The notes under the pieces: model-generated
Databases searched by the model: none
What the model was told of the DNA's origin: nothing
The model's input: the letters and a program-made list of their open reading frames with translations, nothing else
Shown: in pieces, positions 1 through 5,484 of the stretch
How positions within the stretch are numbered: position 1 is the first letter of the stretch
Layout: each line of letters opens with the position of its first letter
Position numbers and translations under genes: made by a program
Assembly: GCA_945836565.1 (NCBI GenBank)
Contig: CAMALN010000129.1
Location: 1-5,484 of the forward strand
Source: an uncultured Lachnospiraceae bacterium
GTDB lineage: Bacteria > Bacillota > Clostridia > Lachnospirales > Lachnospiraceae
DNA: 5,484 bases
Reading direction: 5' to 3'

Positions 1-391
1 GATCCTGAAGCTTCTCTATAATCAAAAGAAGAGGTGATTCTTTGGAAGCAAGAATCGTATTCAAATCGTAGCTCGGCATGGCAACTGTCGCCATAATCCC
101 CTGTGGAGTTTCCGTATCGGACATGCTCTTATACACCTGCTCTGTTGTCTCGTATATTGATATATCATTTCCAAGAGCCTGTGCCTCACGCTTTTTTTCC
201 ATAGCAGCAGTCTTACAGGCTTCATCTGCCTGCACAGACACATATATCTCTCTTACCGACTCGACAGGAATCTCACGAAACATCCTTATGCCTTCTACGA
301 TATACAGACCACTCTTTCTTCGGTGTCTGCCATTAGTCATAAGCTTTTTTATCTCTTTCACACGATCATTTGAGGTTGATTCAATCAGCAT
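1..391 (-). CDS. TrmH/SpoU-family RNA 2'-O-methyltransferase, N-terminal part (runs off left edge)
   Basis: The first 130 codons of a gene that continues past base 1. Members of this family transfer a methyl group from S-adenosylmethionine to a ribose 2'-OH in rRNA or tRNA. The visible part is mainly the N-terminal substrate-binding domain (about residues 1-105): it opens MLIESTSNDRVKEIKKL, followed by the family pattern of a basic stretch and GLYIVEGIRMFREIP (about residues 28-42). TPQGIMATVAMP (about residues 95-106) is the usual link to the catalytic domain. The last residues, LLLIIEKLQD, are the first strand of the SPOUT knot, where relatives have LLLxLDxxQDPGN; the rest of the catalytic knot is outside the window. 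The ATG at 391-389 is supported by a good ribosome binding site 6 bases upstream. The gene starts 10 bases after dnaE. Which RNA and nucleotide it modifies cannot be told, so no RlmB or TrmH symbol is given. Confidence 0.9.
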   Translation of the reverse strand, partial: MLIESTSNDRVKEIKKLMTNGRHRRKSGLYIVEGIRMFREIPVESVREIYVSVQADEACKTAAMEKKREAQALGNDISIYETTEQVYKSMSDTETPQGIMATVAMPSYDLNTILASKESPLLLIIEKLQD

Positions 392-397
392 ATTTAT

Positions 398-403
398 CTC
401 CTT
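398..403 (-). promoter_or_regulatory. Ribosome binding site of the TrmH-family gene, overlapping the dnaE stop codon
   Basis: On the minus strand the dnaE stop TAA (404-402) runs straight into GGAG, giving AAGGAG at 403-398, 6 bases before the ATG at 391. The site therefore lies on the last bases translated by ribosomes finishing dnaE. This fixes the start of the methyltransferase gene and suggests re-initiation by terminating ribosomes (inference). Confidence 0.8.
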
Positions 404-3400
404 ATTTCGTGTTTTCATTTTTATCTATAACCATAACATTCTTCTCTCCAAGCATGGCTGCTATAAGCTCCTTGGCAACATCGCACTTTACACGCAGTCT
501 GTCGCCCATCTGCTTAATCTTTCTTTCCTCAGAAAGCTGAACCTTAACAACTGCCTTACCCTTTGCCTGACTAAGCTTCTCTATGAACTCTCCTTCTCTT
601 TCCTCATATTCCCTGAGATTCTTAAAGCATACCCAGAATTCTCTATTCTCATCAAGCATACCATATCTTGCATCATCTAAGGATTCCATAGTAGACAATA
701 TAAGCTTTGCCTCCCGCTCTGAAACCGATGCATTTCCGGTTATAAACACCTTCGCATCCTCTCTTATTATGCTCTTGTAATTACCATACTCTCTTGGGAA
801 TACGATAACCTCGAGGGTACCATACAGGTCCTCTATAGTTATAAATGCCATAGTATCTCCACGCTTAGTGGTCTTAATGTTCACCTTGTCTATGGTTCCG
901 GCGATATTGTATCTCCTGCCGTCTGTAACCTTAGGCTCTGTATCAACCTCGGTTTCCACCATATCCTCATCGCTTTCTTCTATGATGAAATCAATGGACT
1001 TAATATCTACCTTTTTCTCTATAACATCCATATACTTATCAAGCGGATGACCGCTTACATATACACCGAGCATCTCCTTTTCCTTGGCGAGGAGCTCATC
1101 TAAAGGAAACTCAGGGATATCGGGATACTGAATCTGAAAAGCCTTCTTCTCCTCAGGAGCCAAGAAGTCCATGATATTCATCTGACCACTCACAGAATCC
1201 TTCCGGTCCTTATTGGCTTTATCGATAACCTCATTATATACTGCCATAAGCTGGCTTCTCTTGTATCCAAAGCTATCCATAGCTCCCGCACATATAAAGC
1301 TTTCTATGGTTCTCTTATTCGCTTCCTTGTTGGATAATCTGGCAGCAAAATCCTCTAAGCTTGTGAACTCTCCATGCTCCCTGACCTCCCGACTTATGAC
1401 ATCACTTACTCCATCTCCGACACTCTTTATAGCTGATAAGCCATATCTTATATCATCTCCCGACACAGAGAAATTACTGCGTCCCTTATTGATATCCGGA
1501 GGAAGTACCTTGATGCCCATTAGCCTACAGCTTTGAACGTAGGCTGTAACCTTAGTACTATTCTCACGAACGGAGGATATAAGGGCAGCCATATACTCTA
1601 CAGGATAGTGACATTTAAGATATGCTGTCTGAAATGCAACTACAGCATAGGCGGCAGCATGACTCTTGTTAAATGCATACTTTGCAAAATCTGTCATCTC
1701 ATCGAAGATTTCATTCGCAATATTCTCCGGCACGCCACGATTCACACATCCCGGTACGCCCTGCTCCTCGTTTCCGTATACGAAGTACTGTCGCTCCTTC
1801 TCCATGACATCTGCTTTCTTCTTGGACATAGCTCTTCTTACAAGGTCACTTCGTCCTAAGGTGTAGCCTGCAAGCTCCATAACGATTTGCATAACCTGCT
1901 CCTGATATACTATACAGCCGTAGGTTGGCGCCAGTATCGGCTCAAGCTTAGGGTGCAGATAGGTTATATTCTCAGGATTCTGCTTTCCTTTTATATAAGT
2001 TGGTATGAAATCCATAGGACCCGGACGATACAATGATATACCTGCGATTATATCCTCTATGTTTGAAGGCTTAAGCTCCTTCATAAAGCTCGTCATACCG
2101 CCACTTTCAAGCTGGAATACTCCCGCAGTTTTTCCTGCTGAAAGCATGTCATATACTTCCTTATCATTGAAATCAAGGTTATTTATATCGATATCTATAT
2201 TCCTGTTTTCTTTTATAAGTCTTACGGCATCCTGGATAACAGTAAGGTTCCTAAGTCCCAGGAAATCCATCTTAAGCAGACCCAGCTCCTCTATAGTGGT
2301 CATGTTATACTGCGTCATTACAGCATCATCGCCACTCTTGCTAAGCGGAACATACTCATCTATCGCCTCACGGCCTATAACAACACCTGCGGCATGCATA
2401 GAAAGATGTCTCGGAAGTCCCTCAAGCTTTATGGACATATCCAAAAGCTTCTTAACAGTTTCATCCTCATCATACATCTGCCTAAGCTCATTGCTGTATC
2501 TCATAGCTATCGGTATGGTAACTGTCTTTATATCCGGAAGCTTAGCAGGAATCGCCTTTGCGACCTTATCACATAGGCTGTATGGCAGATCAAGTGCCCT
2601 TCCTACATCTCTCACACACATCTTTGCAGCAAGAGTTCCAAAGGTGGCTATCTGAACGACCTGCTCCCTGCCGTACTTATTCATAACATATTCTATAACC
2701 TCATGCCTTCTAATCGGGCAGAAGTCGATATCTATATCGGGCATGGTAACACGTTCCGGATTGAGGAATCTCTCAAAGAGAAGATTCAGCTTTATAGGCT
2801 CGATATTAGTTATCTCCAGACAATATGAGACAACACTTCCTGCTGCTGAGCCTCTTCCCGGTCCTACAGCTATGCCCTGACTCTTCGCATATTTTACAAA
2901 ATCCGAGACAATAAGGAAGTAATCAACAAAGCCCATATTCTTAATGGTTTCAAGCTCGTAATCAAGCCTCTCCTTGAGCTCATCCGTTATGACCTCGTAT
3001 CTGTTCTGTAAGCCCTCCTCACAAAGCTTCTTCAAATATTCAAACGCATCCATTCCATCAGGCACATCAAATCTAGGCACCTTCTGCTCACCAAATACTA
3101 TTTCCAGATTGCACATATCCGCAATCTTATTCGTATTCTCTAAAGCGTCCTTAGCGTAAGGAAAAAGCTCGTACATCTCTTCAGCAGACTTAAGATAGAA
3201 CTGTCCGCCCTCATATCTCATACGGTCCTTATCCGCAACTGTTTTTCCGGTCTGTATACAAAGCAGTATGTCATGAGCCTCTGCATCCTCAGCCTTTATG
3301 TAATGCGAATCATTTGTTACCACAAGCGGGATACCAAGCTCCTTTGACATCCTAAGAAGACCTGTATTCACTATCGCCTGGTCATCTATATAATGGTCCT

Positions 3401-3926
3401 GCAATTCCAGATAGAAATTTTCATCACCAAATATATCTCTATATTCTAAAGCCGCCTCCTTGGCACCCTCATAATCTTCCTTTCTAAGATGCGTGGCAAC
3501 CTCTCCTGCCAGACAGGCACTAAGACAGATGAGCCCTTCGCTATAAGTCCTCAAGACCTCCTTATCAACTCGCGGCTTATAATAATAACCCTCTGTAAAT
3601 CCTCTGGTTACTATCTTGCAGAGATTCTTGTATCCTATCTCATTTTTTGCAAGTAAAATAAGGTGAAAATATCTATCTTCACCCTTTACTGTCTCTCTAT
3701 CAAATCTTGAGCCCGGTGCAACATACACCTCACAGCCTATGATTGGTTTTATACCGGCACTCTTACACGCTTTATAAAAATTAATGGCTCCATACATAAC
3801 TCCATGGTCAGTTATGGCGAGAGCCTTCATACCAAGCTCTTTCGCTCTTGCAACGAGTTCATCAATCTTTGCAGAGCCATCAAGCAAGCTATATTCTGTA
3901 TGCACATGTAAATGTGTAAACTCCAT
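402..3926 (-). CDS. dnaE: DNA polymerase III alpha subunit (C-family replicative polymerase)
   Basis: Full-length 1174-residue DNA polymerase that extends primers in the replisome. The PHP domain (about residues 3-215) opens HLHVHTEYSLLDG and carries all nine usual metal ligands: H7, H9, D16, H41, E66, H88, C138, D206, H208. The polymerase core has GPGRGSAAGS (355-364), the catalytic acids in PDIDIDF (396-402), a third acid in KMDFLGLRN (D554), YRPGPMDF (633-640), and FAKYAFNKSHAAAYA (747-761). A helix-hairpin-helix region follows (about 825-890), then a candidate clamp-binding motif QMNIM (915-919), an acidic linker (about 980-1000), and an OB fold (about 1005-1080). The intact PHP motifs and length look more like DnaE1 than Bacillus subtilis DnaE, whose PHP motifs are degraded as I recall them. 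Clostridia normally also carry PolC, so which enzyme does bulk synthesis cannot be settled here. The start is supported by AAGGAG 6 bases upstream and by HLHVH beginning at residue 5. Confidence 0.98.
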   Translation of the reverse strand: MEFTHLHVHTEYSLLDGSAKIDELVARAKELGMKALAITDHGVMYGAINFYKACKSAGIKPIIGCEVYVAPGSRFDRETVKGEDRYFHLILLAKNEIGYKNLCKIVTRGFTEGYYYKPRVDKEVLRTYSEGLICLSACLAGEVATHLRKEDYEGAKEAALEYRDIFGDENFYLELQDHYIDDQAIVNTGLLRMSKELGIPLVVTNDSHYIKAEDAEAHDILLCIQTGKTVADKDRMRYEGGQFYLKSAEEMYELFPYAKDALENTNKIADMCNLEIVFGEQKVPRFDVPDGMDAFEYLKKLCEEGLQNRYEVITDELKERLDYELETIKNMGFVDYFLIVSDFVKYAKSQGIAVGPGRGSAAGSVVSYCLEITNIEPIKLNLLFERFLNPERVTMPDIDIDFCPIRRHEVIEYVMNKYGREQVVQIATFGTLAAKMCVRDVGRALDLPYSLCDKVAKAIPAKLPDIKTVTIPIAMRYSNELRQMYDEDETVKKLLDMSIKLEGLPRHLSMHAAGVVIGREAIDEYVPLSKSGDDAVMTQYNMTTIEELGLLKMDFLGLRNLTVIQDAVRLIKENRNIDIDINNLDFNDKEVYDMLSAGKTAGVFQLESGGMTSFMKELKPSNIEDIIAGISLYRPGPMDFIPTYIKGKQNPENITYLHPKLEPILAPTYGCIVYQEQVMQIVMELAGYTLGRSDLVRRAMSKKKADVMEKERQYFVYGNEEQGVPGCVNRGVPENIANEIFDEMTDFAKYAFNKSHAAAYAVVAFQTAYLKCHYPVEYMAALISSVRENSTKVTAYVQSCRLMGIKVLPPDINKGRSNFSVSGDDIRYGLSAIKSVGDGVSDVISREVREHGEFTSLEDFAARLSNKEANKRTIESFICAGAMDSFGYKRSQLMAVYNEVIDKANKDRKDSVSGQMNIMDFLAPEEKKAFQIQYPDIPEFPLDELLAKEKEMLGVYVSGHPLDKYMDVIEKKVDIKSIDFIIEESDEDMVETEVDTEPKVTDGRRYNIAGTIDKVNIKTTKRGDTMAFITIEDLYGTLEVIVFPREYGNYKSIIREDAKVFITGNASVSEREAKLILSTMESLDDARYGMLDENREFWVCFKNLREYEEREGEFIEKLSQAKGKAVVKVQLSEERKIKQMGDRLRVKCDVAKELIAAMLGEKNVMVIDKNENTK

Positions 3927-3929
3927 ATA

Positions 3930-4493
3930 TTACTCCTTCAAACCAAACCTTTTTCTCCTAAGTGGAACTACATAGTGATTGCGAATATACCTGAATGTAT
4001 ATTCCTCTCCTCTGTCTGCAAGCATATGAAGGAATTCCTCCAATAATGCTGCCGAATCCTTATGGAGCATCTTGCCCGCTCTTCCCCTCATATAATAATC
4101 AAGCGGATGTCTATCTGTATACTTATCCTTATTATATATCTTACACGCGGCTATTCTGTCGCAGAACATCTCTATAACATATTCTGTAGGCATAGGCATA
4201 CCTACTAAGCCCTTAGTCTTGTCCGTGCTGTAATCAATCCAGTATTCCAAATGATGCTTATTTCTGCCTTTGTGGTGTAACCATGCCAGAGTATAGCCCT
4301 TATCTTCCCTCTCTGCATCGTTAGGACTTCTGTCTCCCTGATAATACTTTGCACCTCTCGAGAATTCCACCCATGAATACTTTGACAGGTCATGCAGCAG
4401 CCCCTGCTTGTACAAGCCAACTGCAAAGCAATTCTTCATAACCTCAATCTTATGCTTTGTTATTGTCTTAAGATGCTCATACCACTTTATCAT
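3930..4493 (-). CDS. DUF5662 family protein of unknown function, possible HD-like metal hydrolase
   Basis: A 187-residue soluble protein with no signal peptide or membrane segment. I recognise it as DUF5662 from ITKHKIEVMKNC (11-22), GLLHDLSKYSWVEF (31-44), YYQGDRSPNDAERE (50-63), WLHHKGRNKHHLEYWIDY (71-88) and YVIEMFCDRIAACKIY (105-120). The family has no known function; some database entries call it 'catalase', which nothing here supports. The His/Asp pattern (H14, H34-D35, H73-H74, H80-H81, E108, D112) in a probably all-helical protein resembles the H...HD...H...D metal site of the HD phosphohydrolase superfamily; that link is my inference. The C-terminus is basic (PLRRKRFGLKE). A GTG in the same frame at 4502 would add three residues, but the ribosome binding site overlaps it, so the ATG at 4493 is preferred. 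The stop lies 3 bases before dnaE, so the two genes are probably translated together. Confidence 0.9.
   Translation of the reverse strand: MIKWYEHLKTITKHKIEVMKNCFAVGLYKQGLLHDLSKYSWVEFSRGAKYYQGDRSPNDAEREDKGYTLAWLHHKGRNKHHLEYWIDYSTDKTKGLVGMPMPTEYVIEMFCDRIAACKIYNKDKYTDRHPLDYYMRGRAGKMLHKDSAALLEEFLHMLADRGEEYTFRYIRNHYVVPLRRKRFGLKE
3933..3938 (-). promoter_or_regulatory. Ribosome binding site of dnaE inside the last two codons of the DUF5662 gene
   Basis: AAGGAG encodes the final Lys-Glu of the DUF5662 protein. It is followed by the stop TAA, then TAT, then the dnaE ATG at 3926, so the spacer is 6 bases. Ribosomes finishing the upstream gene cover and then release this site, which suggests that dnaE translation depends on, or is helped by, translation of the upstream gene (inference from layout). 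Confidence 0.85.
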
Positions 4494-4498
4494 CCTAA

Positions 4499-4507
4499 CC
4501 ACCTCTT
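4499..4507 (-). promoter_or_regulatory. Ribosome binding site that sets the DUF5662 start
   Basis: The minus strand reads AAGAGGTGG, then TTAGG, then ATG at 4493-4491. The purine-rich core is well spaced for this ATG, but overlaps the alternative GTG codon at 4502-4500, which would leave that codon without a usable upstream site. The shorter 187-residue protein is therefore the better call. Confidence 0.7.
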
Positions 4508-4512
4508 AACCA

Positions 4513-5034
4513 TTAGATTATATCTATCTGACACATTTTCATAACTTCAAGTGCATTCTCATGACTTTCCGGAGTAACTCCTGCGCAACACTCTGCGATA
4601 ACCCTGATATCAGACTCAGGCAGTACTGCCTTTAACAGCATCGCATTTGAAACCACACAAATATCTGTACAAAGTCCCATAAGCGTAATCTCTGAATATT
4701 TATTGTTCTTAGCATACTTTGCAAGCTCCACACTTCCAAAGGTAGGCTTATCAAATATCCATCTGTCCTGACTCTCTTCTGTAAGCTCCTTACATATACG
4801 CCAACCGTCTGAGCCCTCTATGCAATGCACAACCGGAAGCTTCTTTCCCTCTCTTGTCTCAAGGTAATTCTTGTGATGAGTGTCTCTTGTGAACACTATC
4901 TCTACATCCTCATCCTCTTCAAACTGTGCCAATCTTTCCTTCACCTTTGGAACAATAGCTACTGCTTCCTTGGTTCCCAATGAACCGTCTATAAAATCCT
5001 TCTGCATATCGACAACTACTACAAGCTTGTTCAT
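4513..5034 (-). CDS. Isochorismatase-fold cysteine hydrolase, probable nicotinamidase
   Basis: A complete 173-residue protein of the isochorismatase-like hydrolase family. The nearest recognisable function is nicotinamidase, which deamidates nicotinamide to nicotinic acid for NAD salvage in the cytoplasm. The catalytic triad is visible: D9 in VVDMQKDFI, K96 in FDKPTFGS, and C126 in GLCTDICVVSNA. Metal-site residues typical of nicotinamidases are D51 and H53 in TRDTHHKNY and H70 in LPVVHCIEGSDGW. The fourth ligand is not the usual His; E59, E62 or H54 could serve. The length is slightly below that of PncA enzymes of about 185-210 residues. AAGGAGGA lies 6 bases before the ATG. The gene starts 35 bases after the YigZ-family gene and ends 19 bases before DUF5662, consistent with one operon. 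Related hydrolases act on other amides, so the substrate is inferred and pncA is not assigned. Confidence 0.87.
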   Translation of the reverse strand: MNKLVVVVDMQKDFIDGSLGTKEAVAIVPKVKERLAQFEEDEDVEIVFTRDTHHKNYLETREGKKLPVVHCIEGSDGWRICKELTEESQDRWIFDKPTFGSVELAKYAKNNKYSEITLMGLCTDICVVSNAMLLKAVLPESDIRVIAECCAGVTPESHENALEVMKMCQIDII

Positions 5035-5040
5035 AAGCGT

Positions 5041-5048
5041 TCCTCCTT
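5041..5048 (-). promoter_or_regulatory. Ribosome binding site of the nicotinamidase-like gene
   Basis: AAGGAGGA on the minus strand, 6 bases (ACGCTT) before the ATG at 5034-5032, is a near-perfect match to the 16S rRNA 3' end. It sits in the 35-base gap after the YigZ-family stop. That gap has no hairpin with a T-run and no convincing -35/-10 pair, so transcription probably reads through from the upstream gene. Confidence 0.8.
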
Positions 5049-5069
5049 AATAAAAATGTAAGTCATAGC

Positions 5070-5484
5070 CTACCCAAAATACTCGTCTCCTATTTCAATT
5101 GCTGCTCTCGACGAAGTCGCCTCCGTTATCTCTGCTATTATTCTATCCTTCATGGTAAATGGCAGCTCTATGGAAAAAATAACCTCATCAGTAAACCGGG
5201 TATCTGCAATATTAATCTCATTTGTATTGAATATATACTGTAGTTTACCCATATCCGTATAGCTGGTCGTTATATTTACGGGAAACATTCTCTGTACAAC
5301 ACGGGTACGGCTATTTTCTATACCGGCCTTGGCAGCTTCCGTGTAGGCTCTGACCAAGCCTCCCGTGCCGAGAAGGGTACCACCGAAATATCTGGTCACA
5401 ACTATACATATATTGTGTATGCCGGAATTATTGATTACCTCCAGCATAGGCTTACCTGCTGTTCCCTGAGGTTCGCCATCATCC
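5070..5484 (-). CDS. YigZ/IMPACT (UPF0029) family protein, C-terminal part (5' end off right edge)
   Basis: The last 137 codons of a gene whose start lies beyond base 5484; relatives are about 205-215 residues, so roughly the first third is missing. The visible part begins in the family signature DDGEPQGTAGKPML and continues to VVTRYFGGTLLGTGGLVRAY, the conserved core of the UPF0029 domain. The second domain (DUF1949), an alpha/beta fold with a ferredoxin-like shape in known structures, starts near SYTDMGKLQYIF and ends at IEIGDEYFG. The ATG at 5447 is an internal methionine (KPML), not the start. Eukaryotic IMPACT regulates the kinase GCN2; the bacterial role is unsettled, with a link to translation or nucleic-acid binding often proposed. 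The stop is TAG. The gene is the most upstream member of the visible cluster, so the promoter is likely before it. Confidence 0.93.
   Translation of the reverse strand, partial: DDGEPQGTAGKPMLEVINNSGIHNICIVVTRYFGGTLLGTGGLVRAYTEAAKAGIENSRTRVVQRMFPVNITTSYTDMGKLQYIFNTNEINIADTRFTDEVIFSIELPFTMKDRIIAEITEATSSRAAIEIGDEYFG

Noticed and set aside
61..243. A 60-codon minus-strand open frame
   Set aside because: It overlaps the TrmH-family gene in another frame, and that gene's frame encodes recognisable conserved motifs over the same bases.
78..680. A 200-codon plus-strand open frame crossing the dnaE/TrmH-family junction
   Set aside because: It lies antisense to two clear protein-coding genes, has no ribosome binding site before its ATG, and its serine- and leucine-rich product matches no family I know.
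938..996. Acidic insert in DnaE between the helix-hairpin-helix region and the OB fold, considered as a foreign insertion or a frameshift scar
   Set aside because: The frame is open, flanking motifs are in register, and variable acidic linkers at this place are ordinary in DnaE proteins.
2005..2655. A 216-codon plus-strand open frame inside dnaE
   Set aside because: It is wholly antisense to conserved DnaE catalytic-domain sequence, has no Shine-Dalgarno, and its composition is typical of the complement of a coding strand.
4205..4426. A 73-codon minus-strand open frame
   Set aside because: It is an out-of-frame overlap of the DUF5662 gene, whose own frame carries the conserved HDLSK and HHKGRNKHH blocks here.
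4494..4502. GTG start that would lengthen the DUF5662 protein by three residues
   Set aside because: The ribosome binding site overlaps this codon, whereas the ATG at 4493 is properly spaced from it.
5035..5069. Possible promoter or terminator in the largest gap
   Set aside because: The 35 bases hold a Shine-Dalgarno but no convincing -35/-10 pair and no hairpin followed by a T-run.

Overview
The window is a stretch of bacterial housekeeping chromosome in which everything reads on the minus strand. Five genes follow one another closely. In transcription order (right to left) they are: the 3' part of a YigZ/IMPACT-family gene (5070-5484, cut by the right edge), a nicotinamidase-like cysteine hydrolase (4513-5034), a DUF5662 protein of unknown function (3930-4493), the replicative DNA polymerase III alpha subunit dnaE (402-3926), and the 5' part of a TrmH/SpoU-family RNA methyltransferase gene (1-391, cut by the left edge). 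Gaps between genes are 35, 19, 3 and 10 bases. Each of the four visible starts has a strong AAGGAG-type ribosome binding site.

The organism is most likely a member of the Clostridia, probably Lachnospiraceae. This is an inference from the moderately AT-rich composition, heavy use of ATA, AGA/AGG and AGC codons, strong Shine-Dalgarno sites, the DUF5662 protein (a family I know mainly from Firmicutes and their phages), and a DnaE whose sequence resembles clostridial DnaE. The species cannot be read from the window.

The spacing and single direction suggest co-transcription, with a promoter upstream of the right edge. I see no promoter, terminator, tRNA, rRNA, mobile element, CRISPR array or notable repeat, and no gene-free stretch longer than 35 bases. 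At the DUF5662/dnaE and dnaE/trmH junctions the ribosome binding site is built into or against the stop codon of the gene before it, which suggests translational coupling.

Functionally the cluster mixes replication (DnaE), RNA modification (TrmH family), probable NAD salvage (nicotinamidase-like), and two poorly understood proteins (YigZ family, DUF5662). No shared pathway is evident. The points most worth a second look are DnaE's complete set of PHP metal ligands, its weak clamp-binding motif, the HD-like residue pattern of the DUF5662 protein made directly upstream of dnaE, and the absence of pfkA after dnaE. I found no sign of an undescribed defence, mobile or regulatory system.
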